From assembly GCA_032716605.1 (NCBI GenBank), contig CM064569.1:5757865-5821864 (forward strand): a stretch of DNA of 64,000 nt, written 5' to 3'. The notes beneath the pieces were generated by a model. It had not been told where the DNA came from. It did not search any database and saw nothing but the letters and a program-made list of their open reading frames with translations. A program made the translations under genes and the position numbers. This DNA comes from Paralithodes platypus. Taxonomy: Eukaryota > Arthropoda > Malacostraca > Decapoda > Lithodidae. Positions 32,848 to 42,666 of this stretch are shown here, piece after piece (the first letter of the stretch is position 1; each line of letters opens with the position of its first letter).

Positions 32848-33359
32848 GCATTACCGATTATCTAGTAACTACCCCAGACAGGAGAAAGCCCACGCAAGTA
32901 TTCCATATAAATATTTTGAAACCCTACCATAGGTCCCCTGATTCCTCTCCTCCAGATTCTCCCACTGTGGCAGTGAATGTCAGGACCTGTGGACAGCCTG
33001 GTGCGGACGAAGTCTTCAGTTCTCTTACTGACCCGCAACAGACTGTTCCAGAGCCTGAAGGTATCCATGCAGACTTTGACTTGTCATGTAGCCTATCCAA
33101 CTTTCAGTATAATTCAGTAGCTTGGGGGGAATTACCATCTAAACTATGTCATCTTCCCTCTGATCAAGCGAACCAACTAATCTCTGTTTTATCTCAGTCT
33201 CCCAGTGTGTTCCGTGATACTCCAGGGCTCACTTCTTTGGCCGTGCACGACATCGACGTAGGGGATGCAACTCCCATTAAACTATCCCCCTACCGTGTCT
33301 CGCCACAACGCAGGAGTATACTGCAGGTCGAGCTTGACTTATGTTATCTAATGAGCTGA
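32790..33359 (+). pseudogene. pol fragment: integrase C-terminal end and linker
   Basis: From 32790 the expected integrase tail continues in a frame displaced by one base from the gag frame: a KFRGPYKII block, then VFHINILKPYH. A Pro/Ser/Asp-rich linker and the start of the RT approach (SPQRRSILQVEL) follow. There is no ATG at the head. The frame ends at a TGA (33357-33359), just after RT homology has moved to another frame near 33337. This is a broken part of pol and not a separate gene. Confidence 0.8.
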
Positions 33360-34018
33360 TCACAAGGGCCTTAAGCCAGTGGAGTAGTCCGGTCATACTT
33401 GTGCCAAAGCCAGACGGGAGCCATAGGTTATGTATGGACTATAGGCAAGTCAATGCTGTCACAAAGAACGATACCTACCCACTGCCACGGATCGACGACT
33501 GCATTGACCAGATTGGTACAGCCACCTATATCAGCAAGATTGACTTAATGAAGGGATATTGGCAAGTAGCACTCACCCCTAGAGCGAGGGAAATATCATG
33601 CTTTGTAGTCAACAATCAAGCCTTCTGCTGTAACGTAATGCCCTACGGCTTGAAAAACGCTACAGCTACATTCCAGCGCCTCATGAATTTGGTGACTGAA
33701 GGGGTACCTGGGTGCGTTGTCTACATCGATGATATTCTTATCTTTTCACAGTCATGGGAGGAGCATCTTTACCAACTTAGATTGCTGTTCTTAAATCTTG
33801 CTGATGCCAATCTGGTGGTTAATCTTAAGAAATGCACCTTTGTAAAGAGTACGGTCCAGTATCTAGGATATACGGTAGGTCAGGGGCAGGTTGCACCTCC
33901 TCAAGCAAAGGTAGAGTCTATTCTAGAATTCCCAACTCCTAGCACTAAGAAACATATCCAAAGGTACCTAGGCATGATTGGTTATTATAGGCGTTTCATC
34001 TTAAATTTTCAAAGTTGA
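33341..34018 (+). pseudogene. pol fragment: reverse transcriptase core
   Basis: Gypsy-type RT with motifs in order: WSSPVILVPKPDGSHRLCMD at about 33382, KNDTYPLPRID, SKIDLMKGYWQV, MPYGLKNATATFQ, the YIDD catalytic box at about 33722, and LGMIGYYRRF near the end. All catalytic Asp positions that I can locate are kept. The ATG at 33341 is probably internal to the original polyprotein. The frame stops at 34016-34018, exactly where RNase H homology begins in a third frame. Confidence 0.88.
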
Positions 34019-34509
34019 CAGCTCCCCTGACAGATCTTCTCCGTAAGGATGTGAAGTTTGAGTGGTCCTCTGAATGTGAAGAGGCCTTTATTGCTACCAA
34101 ATATATATTATCTAATTATCCTGTACTCCGAGCTCCTGATTTTAACAGATCTTTTTCCCTAGCAGTGGATGCGAGCAATACCGGGGTTGGTGCAGTGTTG
34201 CTCCAGGAAGACGACTGTGAGGTATTGCATCCTGTGTGCTATTTCAGTAAAAAATTAAATTCTGCCCAACGTAACTATTCAGTCATTGAGAAGGAGCTGT
34301 TAGCATTAATTTTATCCCTTCAATACTTTGCTGTCTATGTGCAAACTGTGTATACTGACCATCACCCCTTAATTTTTTTGCATAAGTTCCAAAATAAAAA
34401 CCAACGACTGACCAGGTGGAGTTTGTTGCTGCAGGAATACTCCCTGGATGTCAAACATATTAAGGGGGTCCAGAACGTGCTAGCCGATTGCCTATCACGT
34501 ATCTGTTAA
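34015..34509 (+). pseudogene. pol fragment: RNase H
   Basis: RNase H of the Ty3/gypsy type: LTAPLTDLLRK connector, FSLAVDAS with the first catalytic Asp, NYSVIEKELLAL with the Glu, YTDHHPL with the second Asp, and HIKGVQNVLADCLSR at the end. The stop TAA at 34507-34509 seems natural. There is no start codon and no envelope-like frame downstream. Confidence 0.87.
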
Positions 34510-34529
34510 AGATTACATTTACCGGGTTG

Positions 34530-34795
34530 GCCTCATCCAGCAGTAAGATTATTTTAATGAGAGGATTTTGGCAATTAGCTCTCCCTTGTAGCGAGGTAAA
34601 TATCATGCTTTAGTAGTGCGCTGTCAAGCCTTCAGCTGTGAGATGCCTTGCAGTTCGAATAACGCTCCAGCTACGTTCCGGCTATGTTCTGATGTGGTAC
34701 CTGGAGACGTTGCCTACTTTGGGTGATATCCTTATTATATCCTCATTATAATCTTGCTGTTGCCAATCTGGTGGTGAATCTATTTATGTATTATG
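34530..34795 (+). pseudogene. Decayed second copy of the RT region
   Basis: Behind RNase H, nucleotide blocks resemble the RT at 33535-33830 in the same order: aagattattttaatgagagg, aaatatcatgctttagtag, aagccttcagctgtgagatg, gctccagctacgttcc, ggtacctgg, gatatccttatta, gccaatctggtggtgaatct. The catalytic YIDD region is destroyed and there are several deletions. This is a relic of a related element or of a partial internal duplication. Confidence 0.8.
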
Positions 34796-34818
34796 TTTAA
34801 TATTATGTACTATACTCC

Positions 34819-35176
34819 TTAAAGGTGGGGGCTCATGAGTTGAGGTAAACATGGAATTATAATCGCCAAGCTGTACATAATTATCTTGCAAAATGCAATG
34901 GCACGGAAATAATTATTAACAATGGTATAAAGGATTTTGTGGATCGTCTGTACCGGGCCTGTGACGTCACAAGATTGTAAGTCCACCATCCAGTCTAGGC
35001 TAAGGATACTGGTGTGACGTCACTATGACGTCACAGGCCCGGTATAGACGATCCGCAAAATCCTTTATACCATTGTTAATAATTATTTCAGTGACATTGC
35101 ATTTTACAAGATAATTATATGCAGGTTGGCGATTATTTGTCCTTGTTTACCTCAACCCATGAGCCCCCACCTTTAA
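34819..35176. mobile_element. Palindromic TTAA MITE with CRE-like sites
   Basis: TTAAAGGTGGGGGCTCATGA at the left and its complement at the right; the two halves are inverted copies over most of their length, meeting near 34985-35005. Inside are three TGACGTCA octamers (34962-34969, 35015-35022, 35026-35033), identical to the CREB/ATF consensus. It lies between RNase H and the polypurine tract of the LTR element. Confidence 0.88.
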
Positions 35177-35183
35177 ACTCTTT

Positions 35184-35198
35184 TCTAGGGGGGAAGTC
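35184..35198 (+). promoter_or_regulatory. Polypurine tract
   Basis: An aggggggaag run lies immediately before the 3' LTR, as expected for plus-strand priming. Confidence 0.7.
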
Positions 35199-37195
35199 TG
35201 ACAACGGAGCCCTGTATGTTAATTTAAGAGTTAGAATTAGAGTTGAAGGAGTGTCAAACTACCCAAGCGGCGAAGCAGACCAGCGAGCGAACTAGCGAGT
35301 GGGAAACCAGCTCGTCCGCATACCAGCAAACAAGCCTTCACACCTGCGTGCGTCATAGGGGACCCTGCAAACTACTTCGATGACCCGACGCTATGACGTA
35401 TGATCGACGCCAGGAGGCCCCATTGGACCACGCACCTGCTATGCAACTCGAGGAGCTATGATAGGGGCGCGCACCATCACTCGCCTCCTGATTCGTTCCT
35501 ACACCATCATTGTTTAGTATATAAGACCCGAGTAGTGGGCATTCAAATTAGTCTCATTTGGGGTTGGGGAAGGTGAACTTGCAGCTGGAGGAAGACGGGG
35601 TGAAGTATTATAATGGGATTGTGACTGTCAGTCAGATTATATAAGTGTGTGTTAAGTGTGTTCGGTGTAAACACTTACGTTATGTTGGTTAGTGAGATAT
35701 GTGATTGGGAATTAACGTTAACGCTATTATTATGTAGTTAACTATTTTAGTTGACTAACTTGTGGACTAAAGCAACTCTTTAAGTAATTGGGTTATGATG
35801 AAAGTAATACTATTATTTTATATTAACCTAACAAGTGCGCATGGGGGTAATTGGAAACGTCCCCCTGTGCTGACGTATTTGAGGTGTTTCCGTCACTAAA
35901 ATATTCATTGTACCATTAATAGCATTAATACTTATCCATATGCGCCTATTATGGGTTGATTATAAAGGTATTAACCTGAAACAATAATAAAACGAGTGAA
36001 AACAGCGTTTGAATGGTCAAAACCGGAGATATAGCCCGCGAGTTGTATAATGTATGGGTGAGGCAAGCTGCTTTCCCGCCAATTTCCCCCAAGGCCACTG
36101 AGACACAATCGATCGATACTCTCTCTCTCTCTCTCTCTCTTGCATTCGCTTGCTATCAGTGATGACCACATCCTGTAACCGGATTTCTAATGTTAGCACG
36201 AAAATATACCTCAGAATAAGGGAATAACAGGGAAAATAGGTGATAACTGAAGGAGAGGAGGAAAGTGGGGAAGGAGGGGAGGTAGAGGACTGAGATTTTG
36301 CATGGCCCAGGGGCCAATAAAAAAAAAAAAAAAAAAAAAAATCGATGTCAAAAGTTGATTTTTTTTTCTCTGACTCTTAAGAGTCTCCCCGCAGTCCGCC
36401 GGGGAACTCTTAAGAGTCTCCCCGCAGTTAATACTTACGAGTTCTTTCATTTTATTTTAATTAAGCTTACATTGCTTAACGGTGCTTAGTACGGTGATGC
36501 TATTGTCTCATATTAGTAATATCGCCTTAGACTAACATGGCTGTGTTAATATTACTTCCAGTGATTTCCTAAGCTGAAGAAAATTTGTTTAGCTTCAAAA
36601 TATTATTTTTGCTTTTCATATTATTTGAGTGAGACCTGAATCGAATCTATGAAGCAATCCTGTAACTTAATTTACTCATAATCAAACCTCAATGTTACGT
36701 GGTTAAGAAATACATTTAACTAATTATTAAATATATATCTAACTTTTTATGTCTATCTATCTACCAAGAATAATAACTACATTAAATATAAATAAAAGGA
36801 CATATAAGAAAACTATCTATTCATTTCAAAAAGGGTAAGAGACAGAAATATTCTTACTTTAATATTTATCTTTCAAGACTTTTTATAGAATTAATAGTCC
36901 TTCTTTAGATATAACTTCTTCGGTTCATAACCATAGCCTACTAAGCTTCGGTTAAATAATAATTCTTTATAAATACTACATGACTTAAATTAGTTTCAGT
37001 ATTTTTCATAATTAAAGAGTATCAGTCAATAAAGGATACTAAGTCCTAAGATCCAAAAGGAAAGGAAGCAACAACAGGAAATAATGTTATTAGATTTTAC
37101 TTTTGTTTTGCCTTCAGCTGACTGATACCTTTATATAATTATATCTCTGTGCTATCTAGATGCATCAAGTTAACCACTTGAGGATCAAGATACGT

Positions 37196-37199
<4 letters not shown>
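35199..37199 (+). mobile_element. 3' LTR, with a 605-bp insertion
   Basis: TGACAACGGAGCCC to gatacgtaaca. Outside the insertion at 35827-36431 it closely matches the 5' LTR. A further block of about 60 bp after aactttttatgt is missing and replaced by ctatctatct (about 36750). Confidence 0.92.
35827..36431. mobile_element. Insertion in the 3' LTR flanked by TTAA
   Basis: The 5' LTR reads ttatattaatacttacgag; here TTAA occurs at both ends of 605 bp of extra sequence (35823-35826 and 36428-36431). Inside are a (TC)n run, a poly-A run (36318-36341) and two copies of ctcttaagagtctccccgca near the right end. No clear terminal inverted repeat is seen, so the element type is open. Confidence 0.8.

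Positions 37200-37280
<81 letters not shown>
37200..37280. repeat. (TA)n at the 3' border of the LTR element
   Basis: A TA run with short tta interruptions follows the 3' LTR directly. Confidence 0.95.
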
Positions 37281-37282
<2 letters not shown>

Positions 37283-37505
37283 TTTTTACTTATTTTCTAA
37301 AATCATATCTTTGTTTACCATTGGACCTCTTTTCCATGCCTTGAATATTTTCAATTTTTTCTCCAAGTTTATTTTAGTTATTACAAGAATGATTTTGTCT
37401 TCTGTTGGCGTTCGTCTCCTTTTGACCCTATTTTCTTTTCACAGGCTAACATTTAAAAAAAACTTTGAAATTATCGTAAAGTTTACCAGCATTATTTGAT
37501 TTGTT

Positions 37506-37553
<48 letters not shown>

Positions 37554-37940
37554 ACCAGTCTATTAATCTTTTTATTAACAATCTAGCCAACCTCTCTCTC
37601 TCTCTCATTAGGCTTGTTTTCGACTCACGTGGCTATTTTTACCCTCGCAAGCATTTTTGTATCTCTAAATTGGTCCCCTTTTTACCGGATTAATGAACAC
37701 TTCAAAAAATTTTGCCTTCCATTTGTTTTCGTCTGCCCCTAATTATCAGCGTTCAATAATCCCGTTTTCTTAATGATCAGCGTTCAATCATCCCGTTTTC
37801 TTTAATTTCCCTGCAATATTGTATGACCCATTGTGTTGTTTGACGCGTTTGTTATATGAATCTGGCTATCAAGGGAATGGAGTTTTCGCAAAAGGGGCTC
37901 CAGTCCTTACGCTATTCTTGACTTACAGTGTGCTGGCGGC
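37281..37940. other. Unassigned AT-rich DNA with a (TC)n tract
   Basis: A (TC)n run lies at about 37510-37550. A tandem pair of cagcgttcaatnatcccgtttt occurs at 37748-37800. No gene or element recognised. Confidence 0.5.
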
Positions 37941-38258
37941 TTAAGGGGAGATATCCACTTGAGGGACTTTTTTCTTGACTCCTTTCTCCCTCATGTCTAG
38001 CCCCTTTGCTTTTGAGATTTTAAGACGTTCGCCCCATTAGTTTGGCGATTTTAAGAATTTACGCCCCATTCTGTCAATTTTAAGATCTTTCGTGCCATTT
38101 GGGTGTCGATTTTATCCTGGCGAGCGAAAGCGAGCCTGTAATTTAAGAGCAACCGGCCTTATGTACAAAATGTACAAATTTATCTGGAAAGGGGTTCAAG
38201 GGGGTGACATTTTTAGATTGCTGGAGGAGTAGGAAACATACTAAAAACCTCCCCTTAA
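37941..38258 (+). mobile_element. Hp1 TTAA element, second stem deleted
   Basis: TTAAGGGGAGATATCCAC to aaacctccccttaa. The first stem reads ggcgagcgaaagcgagcc (a changed loop). The second is cut to ccggcc and the third is mostly lost. The right TTAA is shared with the next Hp1. Confidence 0.85.
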
Positions 38259-38620
38259 GGGGAGGCCGTTGGTTTTTCGAGTCTTCCTTCTCCCTCATGT
38301 TTAGTTAGGAGATTTCAAGACATTCGCCCCATTAGTTTGGCGATTTTCAGACCTTTTGCCCTATTTCTTTCGTGCCATTTAGGTTTCGATTTTTTCTTGG
38401 CGAGAGATAGCGAGCCTGTATTAGAAGAGGAATCGGCCTTCGGCCGGGACATTTTTCTACCGAAAAATGTAAAAATTTATATCGAATGGGAGTTTTGTGG
38501 GTGTTTTTTTAAAGTTTGATAGAGGTTTAGAGAGCAAACTAAACCCCTTCCTGAAACCATTGAGCCGAACCAGTAAATCATGCTGCACAATACCGTCTGG
38601 GCTCCCTTGATAACCCAGAA
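38255..38620 (+). mobile_element. Hp1 element plus duplicated flank (paralogue of 19749-20366)
   Basis: The Hp1 spans 38255-38554. The next 65 bp (attgagccgaaccagtaaat, ctgcacaataccgtct) also match the flank after 20312, so the duplicated unit is larger than the element. This copy lacks the PbB insertion. Confidence 0.85.
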
Positions 38621-38750
38621 GGGTTGATAGCCTCTGAAGTCCTATTTTAACTACCTAACTAACTGGCTATCATTTTGAGATCTGTGTACACCTGAGTAAG
38701 ATTTTGTTAATAATGTTCTTTCTTTCGTTCCCTGCATACGGATTACTCAT

Positions 38751-39085
38751 TTAAGGGGAGGTTTTTAGTGTGTTTCCTAGACTTCCATCAAGCTTGAAAT
38801 TACACCCCCTTGACCCTCATTCAAGATAAATGTGTACCTTTTTCGGTAGAAAAATGTCCCGGCCGAAGGCCGTTTCCTCTTAAATTACAGGCTCGCTTTC
38901 GCTCGCCAGGAAAAAATCGACACCTAAATGGCACGAAAGGTCTTAAAAGTGACATAAATGGGGCGAAAGTTCTTAAAATCGTCAAACTAATGGGGCGAAC
39001 GTCTTAAAATCTCAAAAGCAATGGGGCTAAACATGAGGGAGAAGGAAGTTCGAAAAAAATCCCTCTAGTGGAAACCTCCCCTTAA
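38751..39085 (-). mobile_element. Hp1 TTAA element, full length
   Basis: TTAAGGGGAGGTTTTTAG to gtggaaacctccccttaa. The minus strand shows ctcgctttcgctcgcc, ggccgaaggccg and the third stem. The right TTAA is shared with the next Hp1. Confidence 0.87.
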
Positions 39086-39452
39086 GGGGAGACGGACTGG
39101 TTTTTTGGTCTACTAATTTTTTTATTAATTTATTTGTTTAGTTTTCTCGCTAGACCTCCCTCAAACTTAGAAAAATACCCCCTAGACACACCCTCAAGAT
39201 AAATTTATACATTTTTCGGTAGAAAAATGCCCTGGCCGAAGGCTGGTTCCTCTTATAATTACAGGGTCGCTATCGCTAGCCAGGAAAAAATAGACACCTA
39301 AATGGCACGATAGGTCTTAAAATTTACAACAAAATGGAGCTAAATATATCAATATCGCCAAACTAATGGGCCAAACGTCTTAAAATCTGAAAACTAGTGG
39401 GGCTAAACATGAGGGAAAAGAAGGTCCAGAAAAACGGCCGGTCTCCCCTTAA
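39082..39452 (-). mobile_element. Hp1 TTAA element, full length, long-TIR subgroup
   Basis: TTAAGGGGAGACGGACTGG to aacggccggtctccccttaa: here the terminal inverted repeat extends to about 20 bp. Stems are partly mutated (ctggccgaaggctgg). Confidence 0.87.
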
Positions 39453-39501
39453 CCCTAATACCTTTCCATCGCCACTTTTCATGTATTGCAATTGCGGATA
39501 A

Positions 39502-39693
39502 TTATGGGGAGATATCCACCTGGAGGATTTTTTTCTGAACCCCTTTCTCCCTCATGTTTAGCACCGTTGCTTTTGAGATTTTAAGACGTTCGCCCCATTA
39601 GTTTGACGATTTTAAGAACCCTCACCCCATTTAAGTCAATTTTAAGACCATTCGTGCCATTTAGGTGTAGATTTTTTCTTGGCGAGCGATAGC
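39502..39693 (+). mobile_element. Hp1 element cut by the assembly gap
   Basis: Left TTATGGGGAGATATCCACC and all repeated CCCCATT blocks, ending at ggcgagcgatagc where the N run begins. Confidence 0.82.
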
Positions 39694-39793
39694 NNNNNNN
39701 NNNNNNNNNNNNNNNNNNNNNNNNNNNNNNNNNNNNNNNNNNNNNNNNNNNNNNNNNNNNNNNNNNNNNNNNNNNNNNNNNNNNNNNNNNNNN
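39694..39793. other. Assembly gap of 100 N
   Basis: Exactly 100 N, a conventional scaffold-gap length, so the true missing length is unknown. It falls in the first stem of an Hp1; the rest of that element is not seen on the other side. Confidence 0.99.
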
Positions 39794-39857
39794 GTATTTG
39801 GATAATTATTGACAAGCTGTAAGGCACGTGTGAGCTATGTAGATTGAGTTAATATTG

Positions 39858-40074
39858 TACAGTCGCGCTCATAAGTGATGACTCGGCATCGATTATGTAT
39901 TGATCAATAATTAGTACCAGCAATATCTACACATGATTTTTTTTTTTTTTTAGTGAGATATACCAACATGTTCCTACACTTACCCACCCTAGTCATCATC
40001 TGACAGACATTAATACAGCACAGAGCGAGCCAAACGTAATGACAGCTGAGCCATGAATTATTAGCGCGACCGTA
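39858..40074 (-). mobile_element. TcM, Tc1/mariner-like MITE
   Basis: TA-bounded, cagtcgcgctcataagtgat at the left and attattagcgcgaccg at the right. A poly-T of 14 sits in the middle. Confidence 0.8.
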
Positions 40075-40198
40075 CACTCGGATACCATAGTCTGTAGCCC
40101 ACTCATTAGAATTCGTGGACACTCTATGTATTTATTTATGGTATTACTGAATAACTATCTAGATTTAATTTTTGGAAAGAACTTGGTTTTCAATATAA

Positions 40199-40202
<4 letters not shown>

Positions 40203-40249
<47 letters not shown>

Positions 40250-40251
40250 GC

Positions 40252-40303
<52 letters not shown>

Positions 40304-40330
40304 CGCGCGCGCGCGTGTGTGTGGGTGTGT

Positions 40331-40362
<32 letters not shown>
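40203..40362. repeat. (TA)n and (TG)n microsatellite with gcgc blocks
   Basis: TA run to 40237, then TG runs interrupted by ggcgcg and ggcgcgcgcg blocks. Alternating purine-pyrimidine DNA of this kind can adopt the Z form. Confidence 0.95.
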
Positions 40363-40364
<2 letters not shown>

Positions 40365-40421
40365 CTAAAAATAGGTGAAGTCCTCGAGTATTAGTGAATG
40401 AGCTAGAGACTATGGTGTTCG

Positions 40422-40752
40422 TTAAGGGGAGATTTCCACTTGAGGGATTTTTTTCTTGACCCCCTTCTCCCTCATGTTTAGCCCCATTGCTTTTGAGATT
40501 TTAAGACGTTCGCCCCATTAGTTTGGCGATTTTTAAGAACTTTCACCCAGCTTTATGTCACTTTTAAGACCTTTCGTCACATTTAGGGTGTCGATTTCTT
40601 CCTGGCGAGCGATAGCGAGCCTGCAATTTAAGAGGAATCGGCCTTCGGCCGGGACATTTTTCTACCGAAAAATGTACAAATTTATCTTGAAAGGGGGTGA
40701 AATTTCAAGCTTGATGGAAGTCTAGGAAACAAACTAAAAACCTCCCCTTAAG
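40422..40752 (+). mobile_element. Hp1 TTAA element, reference copy
   Basis: TTAAGGGGAGATTTCCACTT to aaacctccccttaa. First stem ggcgagcgatagcgagcc at 40604-40621: GGC/GCC and GC/GC pairs around two G-A oppositions and a GATA loop. Second stem cggccttcggccg at 40639-40651. Third stem with 9-bp arms (acatttttc / gaaaaatgt) around tacc at 40654-40675. Upstream are four blocks of about 32 bp built on CCCCATT...TTTTAAGAC. Confidence 0.9.
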
Positions 40753-40939
40753 AGGAACAGCCATGGAAGTGTGTGTAGTTGTTATATATTGGCACTTCAA
40801 AGTTAACATTGTTTTAGGTAAATTGATTTGAATTGAGGTACACTCGCGTACCATAGTCTCCAGCCCCACTCATCCGTATTCGGGAACTTCAACTGTTTTT
40901 ATTGATGGAAATATAGCAGGGGAAACGAATTGATCAATA

Positions 40940-41065
40940 TAATGTTCTATATATCAACTACAAAACTATATAATTATAGATATATCAACTACAAAACTAT
41001 ATATAGATATATATCAACTACAAAACTATATATAGATATGTATCAACTACAAAACTATATATATA
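40940..41065. repeat. Short tandem repeat, about 30-bp unit
   Basis: Four copies of atatcaactacaaaactata with variable (TA) spacers. Confidence 0.85.
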
Positions 41066-41074
41066 TACTGTTTA

Positions 41075-41398
41075 TTAAGGAGAGGTTGTTAGTTTGGTCT
41101 CTAGATATCCATCAAGCTTAAGATTACACCCCCTTGAGCCCCTTTCAAGATAAATTTGTACATTTTTCGGTAGAAAAATGACCCGGTTCCTCTTAAATAA
41201 CAGGCTCGCTATCGCTCGCCAGGATAAAATCGACACCTACATGCCACGAAAGGTCTTAAAATTGACAGAATGGGGCGGAAATTCTTAAAAACACCAAAGT
41301 AATGGGGCAAACGTCTTAAAATCTCAAAAGCGATGGGGCTAGACATGAGGGAGAAAGGGGTCAAGAAAAAAGTCCTTCAAGTGGAAACCTCCCCTTAA
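41075..41398 (-). mobile_element. Hp1 TTAA element, second stem deleted
   Basis: TTAAGGAGAGGTTGTTAG to gtggaaacctccccttaa. The minus strand has ctcgctatcgctcgcc and the third stem; the region between reads acccggttcctc, so the second stem is gone. Confidence 0.85.
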
Positions 41399-41445
41399 CA
41401 ACAATGATTTTCTATAAACAGAGTACTGTAATTTGATCATATATT

Positions 41446-42274
41446 TTAAGGGGGTAGTTCTTGCTTTTGCTCTACATATTTATTCATCAAAAATGTGTTT
41501 GTAGTTTCCTCTCTAGACCTCCACCAAGCTTATAAAAAAACCCACCACCCCTACATCGCCTACCTACCTTCTAAAACACCAACAACTACCATCGCCCTCT
41601 AAACTACCTTGAAAAACACCACCCCTACATCGCCTACCTACCTTCTAAAACACCACCCCTACATCGCTACATACCCTTATAAAACACACCCTGACATCGC
41701 CTACCTACCTTCTAAAACACCACCCCTACATCGCCTACCTACCTTCTAAAACACCACCCCTACATCGCCTACCTACCTTCTAAAACACCACCCCTACATC
41801 GCCTACCTACCTTCTAAAACACCACCCCCTACATCGCCTAAATACCTTCTTAAAACACCACCCCTAAATCGCCTAACTACTTATAAAACACCACCCCTAC
41901 ATCGCCTACCTACCTTCTAAAACACCACCCCTACATCGCCTACCTCCTTCTAAAACACCACCCCTACATCGCCTACCTACCTTCTAAAACACCACCCCTA
42001 CATCGCCTACCTACCTTCTAAAACACCACCCCTACATCGCCTACCTACCTTCTAAAACACCACCCCTACATCGCCTACCTCCTTCTAAAATTACAGGCTC
42101 GCTATCGATCGCCAGGAATACAAATATACCTAAATGGCACGAAAGGTCTTAATATTGCCCCCAAAAAAGCCTCAATATCGCCAAAATAACGGAACGAACG
42201 TCTTAAAATCTGAAAACTAATATGTTAAACATGAGGGAGAAGGGGGGGTCTAGTAAAAACGACTACCTCCCCCG
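41446..42274 (-). mobile_element. Hp1 with a minisatellite in place of its stem-loops
   Basis: TTAAGGGGGTAGTTCTTGC start and actacctccccc end. The minus strand keeps cctctctagacctccaccaag at one side and caggctcgctatcgatcgcc plus the repeated blocks at the other. The second and third stems are replaced by a 34-bp tandem array at 41545-42085. Confidence 0.85.
41545..42085. repeat. 34-bp minisatellite, about 15-16 copies
   Basis: Unit contains caccacccctacatcgccta followed by cctaccttctaaaa. Several units are near identical, and a few are 2-4 bp shorter. Confidence 0.93.
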
Positions 42275-42614
42275 GGGAGGTATCCACTTGAGGGATTTTT
42301 TTCTTGACTCCTTTCTCCCTCATGTTTAGCCCCATTGCTTTTCTAATTTTAAGACGATCGCCCCATTATTTTGACGATTTTAAAGACACTGTCGGACCCA
42401 TTTCTGTCAATTTTAAGACCTCTTCGTGCCATTTAGGAATGTTCGATTTTAATCCTGGCGAAGCGATTAGCGAGCCTGTTATTTAAGAGGAACCGGCTTT
42501 CAGCCGGGACATTTTTCTACCGAAAAATGTACACATTTATCTTGAAAGGGGCTCAAGGGGGTGTAATCTTAAGCTTGATGGATATCTAGAGACCAAACTA
42601 AAAACCTCCCCTTA
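42272..42614 (+). mobile_element. Hp1 TTAA element
   Basis: The left junction has lost TTAA (cccccggggagg); right aaacctccccttaa. Extra single bases interrupt otherwise conserved motifs (tggcgaagcgattagcgagcc), suggesting base insertions or sequencing errors in this copy. Confidence 0.82.
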
Positions 42615-42666
42615 ACCAAAGCATGCCAAATGACCATCACACTGTTATATTTTCATACGTAGAATT

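Noticed and set aside
34510..35198. A possible envelope gene downstream of RNase H
   Set aside because: The interval holds only an RT relic, a palindromic MITE and the polypurine tract; no open frame with signal peptide or membrane segment.
40604..40621. First Hp1 stem read as a bacterial-type terminator or riboswitch
   Set aside because: It is one part of a eukaryotic transposable element, and no U-tract or aptamer context follows.
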